Shown here piece by piece: positions 10,851 to 23,089 of a DNA stretch of 64,000 nucleotides. The position numbers were made by a program, and so were the translations under genes. Origin of the DNA: Sipunculus nudus (Eukaryota; Annelida; Sipuncula; Golfingiida; Sipunculidae); contig CM049320.1 of the NCBI GenBank assembly GCA_026874595.1, positions 37,482,214-37,546,213 on the forward strand, in the 5' to 3' direction. Position 1 is the first letter of the stretch; every line of letters begins with the position of its first letter. The notes under the pieces are model-generated. The model was given only the letters and a program-made list of their open reading frames with translations, ran no database searches and was not told the origin of the DNA.

Positions 10851-11109
10851 GAAATAAAACAGGTAACATCTCTTATATTAATTATATCAATAATTATTAT
10901 TGTAATATAATTTATTGCAAACCATTGTTTATCTCAACTGATACTCAATCATGCTGAGCTGTAGCGATTGATGTCTGTCGGACGTTCGGCCGTACGTTAG
11001 CAGTGATTGTTGTCCTTGGAAATCTTTTTAGAAACAAAACATTAGGTCACGCTGGCCTATTTCAGATTATTATTTGGATGTATTTGCAAATTAGATATAT
11101 GAGAGAAAG

Positions 11110-11460
11110 CTTCGTAACCTTTGAAGCATGACATATATCCCCTCTCATTCGATAGACTAAATGTTTCAACAATTTTCTCGGGAGAGTTCTATAACTGGGG
11201 AACTTAACATTGATCGTCAAGGTCAAAGCTGAAATATAGAATTTGTTGTGAGCACCTTAACTATTGAAGTGCTGTATATTTTCTCTTTAATTTGATACAC
11301 CACCATATCCATCAGGGTATAATATAATTTTGAAGTGACCCTAACCTTCAAGGTCACCTACAAAAAAGTTGGTAAAGCCCATAGCTTTGTGTAAATTACT
11401 GAAGTATTGCATATTTCCCTTCCAAATTGATACACAACTTATTTCAACAAGTCTCTTGAG
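11110..11460. repeat. About 140-bp degenerate tandem repeat, three units
   Basis: Three units start near 11118, 11258 and 11400. Each reads roughly TTGAAGYATKRCATATNTYYCYTYTNNNTTGATACAC and is followed by a CAAGGTCA-type motif. Non-coding. Confidence 0.45.
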
Positions 11461-12760
11461 AGCGGAATAAAAACTGATGATCTTGACCTTTATTATAGGT
11501 CAAATCCAGTTGTATAATGTATTGTTGGGTGGCTCACAAGTGTTAGATATATGGTGTCCTCATAATGAACAAAATTTAATTGGAAGCATATTCTCAATCA
11601 TTTTCACACTGAACCCTGTAAAATTTACTTTGAATATTTACCCAATATTTACCGACCATACAATATCAGTGGTTCCACCTAGCACTTTCATTAATTTGTT
11701 GGATTTCCAGATGGCTATATTATAAACTGAGAACAATAATTTATGTCATAGTTTTGGTTTCCGCAATCATGTATATTTCCCAGACTATCAAGTAATATGC
11801 TTTATACCCTTAAAAATATTCTTGTCCACCTACAAATTTCAACTTAATTGATTATAAAGTATTAAAATAGTGAATAAGAATTTTGAGTGTTAGACCATAT
11901 TGTCAAACTTTTCCCTTTTTACAACATGTAGATGCCAGTCAAGATAGACTTTGCACTTATTAATAGGATTCATTCTTATTATCGAATATTTGACCTCATA
12001 CCACAGGAAGAATCCTGACGATTTGTTATCAGACGGTCAAAGACAAAGATCACAAGAGAAAGTTATTCATTTTTTTTTTAGTTTTGAATGCTTAACTGCA
12101 CGCAGACATTACTATTATGTTATCAATCGATAAATGAAGAGTCTATCGATTTTAGGGTATTAAGTTTAGGTCACTGTCGTAGGTTATTCTGTTAGGTTGG
12201 TTGGTTGATTGATTGATTGACTGAATGAATCACCCCACCGTTCCGCCCTCAGCTTTTTTTTCAAATGAACCTCTCCAAGTTAGCACCATGTAATCACTGT
12301 ACTATCAAACTTTAAAATACAAGTTTGTTAGATTTCAACACCTTTTTTACAGTTCACATTCGCACTATAACATAATATTACTCATTCCGTATACGTATAT
12401 AACTTATTAAGTATATGTATATATATGATGAACCTTGAAACAATTTTATCCAAATAATGTGTATGCACTAAATTACCTTTTTCACTGAATTTATAGCTGC
12501 GCCACAGGTATATGTATGAGCATATGTACACTGTGATGTTTGATTTGCAAAGCCATAAACCCTGACTGGTTTAGTCGTACTCTTGTGTTCTGCACATTGT
12601 GTGGATTGAGCCGTCACATGTGTGGTACTTATTAATAAAGAAGTAACCTATTGATTTTGGGCTCTGAAGGTCAAAGGATGCTGGTCAAAATGATTCATAC
12701 GTTGGTTTCTACAACAGTAAGTGATAGGTTGTTACCCATTATTGTAGGGAAAATTCCAGT
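11461..12760. other. Gene-free AT-rich stretch
   Basis: Only short chance frames. No splice-bounded coding segment or element end was seen. Confidence 0.55.
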
Positions 12761-12769
12761 TGATTAAGC

Positions 12770-13060
12770 GGCATAATCAAACCATTTCTTACGCTCCTGA
12801 GGCAGCGGAAATCTAGCGCTTCTGCAGAAGCTACAGATATACCGGCTGCCAGATTTGACCGATTATGATATATTTAGTCACCAGGTGGCGTGCCTGCGTC
12901 CGCTGAACTACATCATGACCGGCAGCCAATCAATCGCCCATTGACAAAGAATCAACAAGCAATATGGCCGCGCCAATAAAAACCTGACGGGCCGGTTCGA
13001 GAACGTTCGTCTGAGGACAGTTGTAATATTTCACAAGTGACGGTAGAATTCTTGGCCATT
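12770..13060 (+). promoter_or_regulatory. GC-elevated island resembling a promoter
   Basis: CpG and GC rise sharply against the AT-rich surroundings. It holds a CCAAT box (AGCCAATCAATCG, about 12923-12935), an AATAAAA TATA-like element at about 12975 and the start context ATATGGCCGCGCC. The frame from that ATG has only 7 codons, so any gene would have to be non-coding here or start elsewhere. Confidence 0.25.
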
Positions 13061-13363
13061 ATTAGTGTAGTTATGATATTGAATTTTTGGAAATGCTGAT
13101 GAAAACTTGTCAACATGATTATATAACGTTCGTATGCGACGTTGTTTACTCTGTCACTGCACTGTCATTGTGTCACGACCACGGGGTCAGTGTTAATGCT
13201 ACAAGGTCAGGTAATCCAACTAAATTTATTGAAGTTTTTTAGTTGCACAGCGTTTCGTTTAGTTTGGACCATGCTCAAGATCAAATACTATAGATGCAAA
13301 TGTCACAGATAGGAAATCTTATCCAGACTCTATTTAATTTAATAAATTATACAAAAGTAAATT

Positions 13364-13368
<5 letters not shown>

Positions 13369-13411
<43 letters not shown>
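13369..13411. repeat. (AT)n microsatellite
   Basis: Uninterrupted AT dinucleotide run. Confidence 0.95.
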
Positions 13412-13413
<2 letters not shown>

Positions 13414-14182
13414 CAAAATAATGTGCAAACTTTTAATATATATATAGGCTATTTCCATAGGTCCGGACACCAGTCAACAGGTTCCAGGCACATTCTATGA
13501 ACATATGCACTGACACAGCCTTACACAACTATCAGATCTATTTTTCTGGCACCGACTGTCAGACCTACCCGAAGTCCGGAAAATTTGCCATTGTTCTGGC
13601 ATTTAGTAATATAAATTTTATTTAATATTAATTGTAGCACGATATGTAGGACTTTATTTGAGCTTAGACATAGACCCAGAGATGTGCAAAATTACCAAAT
13701 ATTTTTTATTCCCCCGCAACAAAGTGGCCAGGGCATATAGGTTACACCGACACATTAATTTTCCCTCTTTGTAATGTTTAACATATCTGCATATTGCTCA
13801 TATACAGACCGAGATTCTTGTCATTCCTGTTTCAGTTCCAGGTCGCAAGTCTCCCGCTCTATCTATTTTTGGCCAGAAAATGCTACCATGTGTACCTCGA
13901 TTTCGAGTTATAATGCAGTTCACGTCGACGCCACCAGTCGGCGCCATCGGACGATGCGGTGGCCACGAAAATAGGTCCCTCTGTCGGCCAACCTCTGGCT
14001 CTCTGTTTAAGCGTTCTTAAACAACCAGACATTTCTATAATAAAGGTCATTTTTTTTGCTCATCCCTCAAATACAGTCCCCATACTTGCCATTTTTATTT
14101 TACGCGAGATGCACCCAGTGACCCCGGCCCTGCCCTTTAGCCCGGTCCTGTCCATTTGCCAGGGATGCAATATGGCTGTGTA
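13412..14182. other. Gene-free stretch before the satellite
   Basis: No coding signal. The GC content rises from 13,830 toward the satellite junction at 14,183. Confidence 0.5.
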
Positions 14183-15061
14183 ACCTTAAATTATAAAGTC
14201 CGTGCATAACACACATATTGCTTTAAATTTTTGTGAAAAACATACAAATATGTTATAGATGGCCAAATCTCGGCCTTCTAAATGGTAGAGCGAGACCATG
14301 GCGGCCTCTCACACAAAGTGAACCCCTGTAGACACTTTAGGCCTCTTCCAGCACCTACACAGGGGCTGCACGGAAATTAAAATTTCCTCCACCATTCAGC
14401 CAGTGCGTATCCGATCTCTTGCATATTCCAGTATGTACTCGGGCTGGGGCCACGCATGGCCAAACTTTAGTCCCGCGATTCTGGTTTCAAAAATGGCCGC
14501 CAGGCGGCCGATTCCTTTTTTAAATCTGACCTAATAATGCCGGAAATTTTCATTTTTTCCCCTATTCACTAAAATATGAGAAATTCATCCTGACATCCCT
14601 TGTATCTCTGTACAGCCTGAAGCACTATACCTGTGCACTGCCGCAAAATTCCGACGCCTATGCAGTGCACTGGGTCCCCTGGGCGACGCCCAAATGTACC
14701 CACCACCACCCCTACCCCTGGCCACCTTAAATTATAAAGTCCGTGCATAACACACATATTGCTTTTAATTTCTGTGAAAAACATACAAATATGTTATAGA
14801 TTGCCAAATCTCGGCCTTCTTAATGGCCCAGCGAGACCATGACGGCCTCTCAAACAATGTGAGCCCCTGCAGACACTTTAGCCCTTTTTCAGCACCTACA
14901 CAGGGGCTGCACGGAAATTAAAATTTCCTCCACCATTCAGCCAGAGCGTATCCGATCTCTTTCATATTCCAGTATGTACTCGGGTTGGGGCCACGCATGG
15001 CCCAACCTTAGTCCCGCGATTCTGGTTTAAAAACGGCCGCCAGGTGGCCGATTCTTTTTTA
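14183..15061. repeat. 541-bp satellite array, left part
   Basis: The unit begins ACCTTAAATTATAAAGTCCG (starts at 14,183 and 14,724; period 541) and includes TATGCAGTGCACTGGGTCC, GGCCGCCAGGCGGCCGATTC and CCTCCACCATTCAGCC. The second unit is interrupted at 15,061 by a transposon and resumes at 17,700. Short open frames of about 70 codons recur on the minus strand in each unit because the units are copies; they are not genes. Confidence 0.9.
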
Positions 15062-15569
15062 GCGAACCTGTGAGCTTATGCGATGGTGTTGCGTCGTCCG
15101 GCGTCCGTCGTCCGTATGTTAACCCATACTGTCTTGAAAACGGCACGAATTAGCATCACGAGATTTAATGCATAAAATTAGTCATCTAAAAAACTATCGG
15201 ATTTTGCCTTTTTTTTTTGCCTAACTGCATTTTCTTAGATTTTATAGGGAAAAAGCTAAAAAATCTTTAAAAAATCCCCTTCTTCTCCGAATCTGTTCGG
15301 CCAAATTGTCCAATATTTTACAGAAATGATTCCTAAAACAATCTCTCTTAAGTTTGTTCGAATGGTTTAAGTTCGGTGATTTTTGGCCGAGTTACAGGAA
15401 GTTGAACTTAGTCATCTGTCCAAAAAAAAGCATACTAAAATTACAATCTCAGAAATGGCTTGAGCTATAATCACCCAATTTTATGCCCATGTTGGTCACA
15501 TGAGTCAATTCTGAAATTGAGGTATTGGTGGCGCCACCTGCATCAGCCTTTTTTGTACGGGGGTCATCA

Positions 15570-16135
15570 ATGCCCGTATCATACTGACAGCTACAAATAA
15601 CTTCTTCTCTGAAACGAAATGGCCAAATTGTTTAATATCGCACAGAAATGATCGTAGGGTAGTGCTTTCTGAAATTTGTTCAAATGGTCTCAGTACAGTG
15701 ACTTTTGGTTAAGTTATGGGAAGCTGCATTTAGTCATATGCCATAACAGCCCATGTAAGCTAAGTGGCTACAAAAATCTTCTTCTCAAAAACCACTGGGC
15801 CAAATTCTGAAATCTCACAAATAAATTATCCTTAGATCTTGATAATTCAAGTTTGTTCAAATGGTCTCAGTTCAGTGACTTTTGGCTGAGTTATTGGAAG
15901 CTGACTTTACTCATATGCCATAACAGCCCATGTTAGCTAAGTGGCTACAAAAATCTTCTTCTCAAAAACCACTGGGCAAGATTCTTAAATCTCACACAAT
16001 AATTATCCTTAGAAGTTGATAATTCAAGTTTGTTCAAATGGTTTTGGTTCAATGATTTTTGGCTGAGTTATGGGAAGCTGAACTTTGCCATTTTCCTGTA
16101 TTTTCCCATATAAGTTATTAACCTACAAAATGTTT
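15570..16135. repeat. About 190-bp tandem units inside the transposon
   Basis: Three units, each with CTTCTTCTCAAAAACCACTG, then AAATCTCACA, TTATCCTTAGA, TTGTTCAAATGGT and TTTTGGCTGAGTTAT. The second and third are most alike. Confidence 0.75.
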
Positions 16136-16892
16136 TTCGACTGATGATGCTGAGGCCAGATTGAATTGAGTTTTTCGACTGATGATGCTGAGGCCAGTTT
16201 GTTTAATATTTTGCAAGAATAATTCCCTGAATCATTCTAATAATAATTGTCTTTTATGCTTCCTAAAAATGAATTTTAGCTGAATTAAAAAGATTGAGTT
16301 GAGTCATTTTACCATATATATAGCTGTGTGAAGCAGATACATCTAGCCTAGAACCAGTTCATCAGCATCTATTACATCATGCCTCTAGACAGTTAGATTT
16401 CAGAATATCTATGGAAAATATTGACAAGAATGTTTTTTAAAAGCTTTTAAAAAATGTAGATATATGATATTACATATCATCTGTACACTAACTCATAATT
16501 TCTCAGGAATAGCAGGAGCTACCATCCCCAAATTTTATGCAATTATCAGTCACATATCAAATGTTGATGGATTCAGCTTATTTTTGCTATCTGCATTACT
16601 TATATTTTACAGGGAAAAGATGAAAAAAACTTTAAAAGTCTTCTTCTTGTAAAGAGTCCAGCCAAATTGTTCAATATTTTACAGAAATGATCCCAAAGGG
16701 CAAGCCTTCTCAAGTTTGTTCAAATGGTTTGTGTTGGATAAGTTTTAGCAGAGTTACATAACAGGCCAAGATTGTGTATGTTTCTTGAATAGGTTGAGAA
16801 ACTGCCAACTGTTTCAGATTTGGCAACAGATCAAGAGTTCATTCAGTGCAGCCAAGTATAGGTCAACAGTTCAATCAGTGCGGCCAAGCAAA

Positions 16893-16990
16893 AGGCATGT
16901 GATCACCTCATGGGCAGCATGTGATCATCTCATGGGTAGCATGTGATCACCTCATGAGTATCATGTGATCACCTCATGGGTGTCATGCCC
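16893..16990. repeat. 24-bp minisatellite
   Basis: About four copies of GCATGTGATCACCTCATGGG plus a 4-bp spacer. Each contains the palindromic core TGATCA. Confidence 0.85.
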
Positions 16991-17699
16991 CTCAGGACTG
17001 CATATGGAGCCAATCTGTGAGCTTATGCAATTGTGTGGCTACTATTTCAGGTTTGGCAACAGGCAAAAGGTCAGCCTGGATTTATTTATAGCTTTGGCAG
17101 ACTGCCAACTGTTTCAGATTATGCAACAGGTCAAGAGTTCACTCAGTGCAGCCAGGTACAGGTCAAAAGTTCACTCAGTCTAGCCAGGTGCGGGTCAAGA
17201 GTTCACTCAGTGCAGTAGCCTGAGCCAGTAATTTGTCACAGTAAACTCGGGGCAACAACCTTTCTCACCTAAGCCTGGTCAGCCCCATGCATCAGACTCA
17301 AGGTAGGTTTCATGTATTGGCCTGATATTCTGACCTGTCTATGTGTCTTTAATGGCTTTCTTGTTCACAAGACAGGTGTCGCCATCTACAATGACTTTTG
17401 CAAAGTGTATGTACCTGCTTAATTCTACGGAGGAATTTGATATATCAGCCTGAAATCGGGCATATTTATACATGTCAAATAGCTTTGTTGTATACAAGAC
17501 TGGTGGTGCCACCTACAATAATTTTTGTGTTGTGTGCACCCATGCCAGAATTTCAGCAGTGATGATTGTGTATTGTTTCTTGTTCAAAATGTTTAGTACT
17601 TGCATTGATCATATATATGAAAAGTAGTGGTTCAGCATTGATGCGTTATACCTGGTGTATATCCATATGCACAGGTTCGCATAAGGCCTGTAGGCCTTG

Positions 17700-19008
17700 T
17701 TTAAATATGACCTAAAAAATGCCGGAAATTTTCATTTTTCCCCTCTTCACTAAAATATGAGAAATTCTTCCTGACATCCCTTTTATTTCTGGACGGCCAG
17801 AGGCACTACCTGTGCACTGCCGCTAATATCCGACGCCTATGCAGTGCACTGGGTCCGCTGGGCGACGCCCAAATGTACCAACCACCACCCCTCCCCTTGG
17901 CCACCTTAAATTATAAAGTCCGTGCATTTCGGTGAAAAACATACAAATATGTTATAGATGGCCGAATCTCGACCTTCTAAATGGCCCAGCGAGACCATGA
18001 CGGCCTCTCAAACAAAGTGAACCCCTGCAGACACTTTAGGTCTCTTCCAGCACCTACACGATTGCACGGAAATTATAATTTCCTCCACCATTCAGCCAGT
18101 GCGTATCAGATCTCTTGCATATTCCAGTATGTACTCGGGCTGGGGCCACGCATGGCCCAACTTTAGTCCCGCGATTCTGGTTTCAAAAACGGCCGCCAGG
18201 CGGCCGATTCCTTTTTTAAATCTGACCTAATAATGCCGGATATTTTCATTTTTTCCCCTATTCACTAAAATATGAGAAATTCATCCTGACATCCCTTGTA
18301 TCTCTGTACAGCCAGAAGCACTATACCTGTGCACTGCCGCAAAATTCCGACGCCTATGCAGTGCACTGGGTCCACTGGGCGACGCCTAAATGTACCCACC
18401 ACCACCCCTACCCCTGGCCACCTTAAATTATAAAGTCCGTGCATATCACACATATTGCTTTTAATTTTTGTGAAAAAAAAATACAAATATGTTATAGATG
18501 GCCAAATCTCGGCCTTCTAAATCACCCAGCGAGACCACGACGGCCTCTCAAACAAAACGAGCCCCTGCAGAAACTTTAGGCCTTTTTCAGCACCTACACA
18601 GGGGCTGCAGGGAAATTAAAATTTCCTCCACCATTCAGCCAGTGCGTATCCGATCTCTTGCATATTCCAGTATGTACTCGGGCTGGGGCCACGCATGGCC
18701 CAACCTTAGTCCCGCGATTCTGGTTTTAAAATCGGCCCCCAGGCGACCGATTCCTTTTTAAATCTGACCTAAAAAATGCCGGTAATTTTCATTTTTTTCC
18801 CCTCTGCACTAAAATATGAGAAATTCTCCCTGACACCCCTTTTATTTCTGTACAGCCAGAGGCACTACCTGTGCACTGTCGCAAAATTCCGACGCCTATG
18901 CAGTGCACTGGGTCCCCTGGGAGACGCCCAAATGTACCCACCACCACCCCTACCCCTGGCCACCTTAAATTATAAAGTCCGTGCATAACACACATATTGC
19001 TTTTAATC
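17700..19008. repeat. 541-bp satellite array, right part
   Basis: Continues the interrupted unit, then has unit starts at 17,903, 18,420 and 18,962 (spacings 517 and 542). The 17,903 unit lacks about 24 bp just after its start. The array stops at 19,008 within the first 47 bp of a unit, close to the same phase at which it began at 14,183. Confidence 0.9.
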
Positions 19009-20750
19009 ATATTATCTCAAGAACTGTAAAAGTGAATGCAGTTGGACGTATATTAATGTTATCCTGCAAATGGATTGGGTCAAATATCTCTTAATAAATA
19101 TTACCGTCATTTATAAAAGTACAATACAGTTGGCTTGTATTGAATAAAAATTCATGCAGAAGCACCCATTATTCAATAATTCTTCAATGGATTTCCTTGA
19201 TTTTTGCTATATATTTGTATCTTATGTTTGCCCTTTGTGGTGTTCCTTTTGAGATTGACAGGTATCAAGCAAGCTATGGGAATAGTTCCTGATAACTTAA
19301 CAATCATACGTTTTTCCTCAGACCATCAATTTACTGTGTTTTAACCAGACATAGGTGATATATATTTCTGTTGTCATAGAAAATTTCAACAAATTGGTTC
19401 TTCAAAATTTGACTGGAAGTTGTGAATCTCAGCCCATGCATGGCAGCCTAGCGTCATGACCCATGGGTCACTTGTTAGGTTTTACAATGTATTATTGAGT
19501 CACACAGATCTCTCATGACTGAAGACATTTTTACACTACTGAACAATCTTTTATTCAGTGACAGTAAATGACAATTTGAGGAAGTGTATCTTCCTGGATC
19601 CCCCTTATAGATGTTTTATCGACTCAGAACCTACAATAATCAAAACAAGCTTTCATAAGTTTCTATGAAATAATCTTATGCAACAAACAAATCAGAGGTT
19701 TGACAGAAGTAAATCTTAAAAATTTTAAAGATAAATTAATACAATTTATACATTTATGTCACTGAAGACTGTAGTCAGAGCTCAAATTGATAAACAAAAG
19801 AAAAGTGGCATGCATAACACTTTCCAAAATTATATTCAAATTCACTGCACCACGTATCATCTTATCTGAGTAATAACACATTCTTTAATTAATATAGTTG
19901 AGCATGAAGTTTCAATTCTTTCCAAGAGACATTTTTTTTCACTGAACCTTTCATTGATGAGGTCCACTGAACAATAACATTATTGAAGATATATTGAATA
20001 TTTTAAGTCCCCATTGAATCCCTATTATAGTGATTCAGCTCTGGAAAAACAACCGCAACCCCAGAACCTATGAATATTTCAGATAAGACATATATTTGGA
20101 TAAATTAAGATAAAATTTGCTTGTTCCTTAGGATGAAGAACAAAAAAATGTTCAAATGTAGGAAAAAAATTGAGGAAAAAAGCTTGTTTCACTGAAATAT
20201 AATTGAAACCAAAAAAAAAATTTAAGTTAAACAAAGATCATATTACATTCCTTACATAGCCGATCTCCTGCATTCTAACTGCTGCTTTGTATAAAAAATA
20301 GTTTCTCCAGGTTCCAACACCGGGGATTGCCCTTAGGAAAGATTTGCAATCACACAAATACTAGCATGGTATCACATTAGGTATTCAGCTCAAAAGTTTA
20401 ACCGCAACACCCTGGTCTGGTTTTTTTGGCCCTGTGAAAGAAAAGATGTAATCAATTAAAATGGTTAGAACCAAGGGGATTTAGAAGTAGTACAATAAAG
20501 TTATAATAGCAGCCTAAGGAATGTATGATTTTGTCTGTGAATATTCATACATTTTCATTCTAAATATATGTGTTTATGGATCACTAGAAAGATTTTGAAC
20601 CCCCCCCCCACACACACACCAAAACAAATATTCGGCACAAAGACATATGAATGGGCATTTGCAGTCGTGTCAAGTTATCGTCAAGCTTGACATCCCTGGC
20701 AGCGCAGGGGCTTACGACCTGTATCACCGTAAAATCCAATGATAAAATTC
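19009..20750. other. Gene-free AT-rich stretch with a palindromic repeat terminus
   Basis: No coding signal. The palindrome TGACCCATGGGTCA (19,457-19,470) followed by CTTGTTAGG resembles the end of a dispersed element also seen near 21,283, 25,281 and 36,829. There is a C9 plus (CA)n run at 20,601-20,618. Confidence 0.5.
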
Positions 20751-21025
20751 AGTCGCCTATATACATGATGCTGATGCTATGCTTGGACGGAATGTGAAGC
20801 GCAACTGCCACCTTTTTTTATGCTGTTTGCCACCTGGGTTTGACTTTCCGTACGGCACGAAAATCAACATGCAAGAGTGTGTCATGCGACCAAATACGGA
20901 TCTGCATTTTCCCCAAAACATAGCGATTTTCAACTTCCCGTTGGCGTACAAATAATGTATTCCTCCTCGGTCAATAAACCACAATAATATGACGCTGATA
21001 TACACTTAGCTTTAATGGTCTTTAC

Positions 21026-21075
21026 TTTTCCTTAACAACCGCTTCAACCTCTGGTGTGATACAGGGCGCAGCCAT
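21026..21075 (-). CDS. Putative first coding exon, unknown gene
   Basis: Minus strand: ATG at 21,075 in a good context (AAAGATGGCTGCG), reading MAAPCITPEVEAVVKE and meeting a donor GAAAA|GTAAAG at 21,025, phase 2. About 40 bp upstream is an inverted CCAAT box (CTGATTGGC-type, about 21,108-21,115). No following exon could be identified. An open frame at 20,757-21,005 minus lies in the would-be intron and is not recognisable. Likely a gene start, but unproven. Confidence 0.3.
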
Positions 21076-21641
21076 CTTTCCTTTAAATCATGTGACCATT
21101 TCAGCCAATCACAGAGGCTGTTACGTCCGGTCCAAAATACAGTGCTGCCATCTCGTGTCCAGCGTCAGATAACAAGGTCAAAGCAAAACAGCGGTTTAGA
21201 TATACGTAGTAACCCTGTAGGTCAAGCGCTGTGTAAAGAGCGTAACAGTTTCTTTACATAAGCTTGTACGGCTGAGCATCAAGACCCCGGGGTCGCTTGT
21301 TAGGGTTCAGAATTCAGGGAGGGTGGTTATAATTTTTGAAGGTAGATTTTATCGTATAGTATTGATGCTATTATCAACATTTTGCAATTTATTTATCTTT
21401 GTTGAATTGTTTACAGATGCCTATGGAGCAGGGAAAAGTTACAAATAATGTCTTTTGAATTATAAACCACTAGCTGATATACCCGGGAAACCGGGTTTTT
21501 ACCGGGGTTACGAGGGGGTAGGAAAGAGGTTAGGAATGTTGTGCGTGTAATAAAAAAAAAAAAATTCATATACGTCATTTATTCGATGAAAAATATTGTC
21601 ATTTTGTTGGTGTGTAAATCATCAATGTCAGGGGCGTAGCT

Positions 21642-21664
21642 GGGGGGGGGGGGGGGGGGGGGGG
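21642..21664 (+). repeat. Poly(G) run of 23
   Basis: 23 consecutive G preceded by AGGGGCGTAGCT and followed by CAAATGACCCCCCGG. This context is common at ends of small dispersed invertebrate elements (GGGGCGTAGC). Confidence 0.9.
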
Positions 21665-21732
21665 CAAATGACCCCCCGGGCGCATCCGGTACTCGCCGTC
21701 CTTTCGGAATTTCACTTTATCTCATACTTATA

Positions 21733-22545
21733 CAGTAGAGCGCCGTTTTTCCGAAAGCGTCGGGGGACAAGATTTTTGTTGGTAAAAACGAACAATCGGA
21801 AATGCGGATAAGGGTCTAGCGGCAAGTTAGTACGAGATTTAATGATTAACTTAATGCCATTTTACCCGAGGTACACGGTGTTTCTATTCGATGTTCGTAA
21901 TTGACGACCTTGACGTATAAAAGATATTGGATTATTGCTCAGTATAATTGGCAAAGATCAGCCTAACCTGCTTCAAGGATACGTGCGTGCTCCTTTTTTC
22001 ACCAAATTCTCTGGAGGGAAAGGTCAAATGACATCGCCAAGAAACACGGTGTTTCTTATCGATCTACGTAATTGAAGACTGGGACATATAAAAGCTGTTC
22101 AAACATGAGCGTTCAATGAATTATACCTAACCCATGCTGATGCGACTAAACTTCTCAGTTATTTGGCATGACATCCTGTCCCAAGCCGAAAAACGATGCC
22201 TGCTTGAGTACAAACGATATGTGGTTGATAACACATAGGTGCTCTTTGATAAACTGCTCAGTCGTTTGCTAGGGGTAGACGGGGCCGAGCGTTGCGGGGC
22301 TAGCTGTAGTTTTCACACCTTTGCTCCGGCGACAACATCGGCCCAAAACTAATTAATTAGGGTCACCCCTGGGCTTAATACATGATTTCAGGCCGTAATG
22401 TGACTGGTAATTACAATACAAATTTTAGGTTTTTACATACTTGAAATATATTTGGGAAATACGAATAAATGTTCGGTACCCTATTTTAATTTTCGGAAAA
22501 ACGAATTTTCGGAAATTCGGCTTTCGGAAATACGGCGCTCTACTG
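21733..22545. mobile_element. Pogo/Tigger-like MITE with TA target duplication
   Basis: Ends are CAGTAGAGCGCCGTTTTTCC (left) and its near inverted copy CGGCGCTCTACTG (right), flanked by TA on both sides (21,731-21,732 and 22,546-22,547). The CAG start with a TA duplication is the pogo/Tigger signature. The right subterminal region is full of TTTCGGAAA words. Two internal direct copies (ACACGGTGTTTCT... TATAAAAG) lie near 21,872 and 22,045. Length is 813 bp with no transposase. Confidence 0.8.
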
Positions 22546-22559
22546 TATATATATCATTA

Positions 22560-22722
22560 GTTTAGGATGAAGATATTATGAACAGCTGCAGATCATCTGC
22601 AGAGCACCAGGCCCTTTTTGGGGTCGGCCGGGAACAATCTCATGGCTCCTTTGGTGATACCGGTACTCGAACTCGCTATCTGTGCTCTAAGGAGTCCTGT
22701 GTGCCACGGATCCCGGTGAAAT
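22560..22722 (-). mobile_element. tRNA-derived SINE fragment
   Basis: On the minus strand the segment starts GGGATCCGTGGCACACAGGAC (box A-like TGGCACACAGG) and has box B GAGTTCGAGTACC about 30 bp later, then ATCACCAAAGGAGCCATGAG. The spacing fits an internal RNA polymerase III promoter. The anticodon arm is not tRNA-like, so this is a SINE rather than a tRNA gene. Confidence 0.5.
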
Positions 22723-22826
22723 GCCAAAGTTTACCATAAGACTTCAAAATATCAGTTATTTCACTCCGAGCAATATTTTGTAAGTTATAAACGTAAATGC
22801 GACTTTAACATGTTGAAAATAATAAT

Positions 22827-22857
<31 letters not shown>

Positions 22858-22858
22858 T
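22827..22858. repeat. (AAT)n microsatellite
   Basis: ATA/AAT trinucleotide run. Confidence 0.9.
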
Positions 22859-23089
22859 TATATACATACATATACACGTATATAGCACAGTACACAATGT
22901 TAGTTGTTCTTGGTGAGCGCGTGTTTGTAAGAAAGTTGGTGTTTACTGGAGATCCAACTCTAGATCAAGCAACGTAGGACTGTCAACGTGAAAATGCCTG
23001 GACAGTGATGTTGCCTCCACGAGGAGATTATGCGGTCATTCCCGTCCGTGTGTGTGTGCGTGTTTGTTCACATTTCATCCTGTCATGAA

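Larger units (their letters stand above)
15062..17699. mobile_element. 2.6-kb non-autonomous DNA transposon inserted in the satellite
   Basis: The insertion splits a satellite unit; removing it restores a 542-bp unit. Flanking TTTA (15,058-15,061 and 17,700-17,703) is the likely target duplication. The left end starts GCGAACCTGTG, and its inverted copy CACAGGTTCGC lies at 17,670-17,680, followed by a palindrome AAGGCCTGTAGGCCTT before the right junction. The left end also has CGTCGTCCGGCGTCCGTCGTCCG. Inside are about 190-bp tandem units (15,570-16,135) with the words CTTCTTCTCAAAAACCACTG and TGTTCAAATGGTCTCAGTTC, a 24-bp minisatellite and short GTTCACTCAGTGCAGCCAG repeats (16,840-17,215). No transposase ORF, so it is mobilised in trans if at all. 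Confidence 0.75.

Noticed and set aside
10504-10869. 121-codon minus-strand frame
   Set aside because: It consists largely of (AT)n translated as YIYIYI and of the GAATAC repeat.
14569-19010. Three similar 71-73-codon minus-strand frames (14,569; 18,265; 18,789)
   Set aside because: They are copies of the same segment of the satellite unit. Similarity reflects array homogeneity, and the frame is lost in the 17.7-kb unit.
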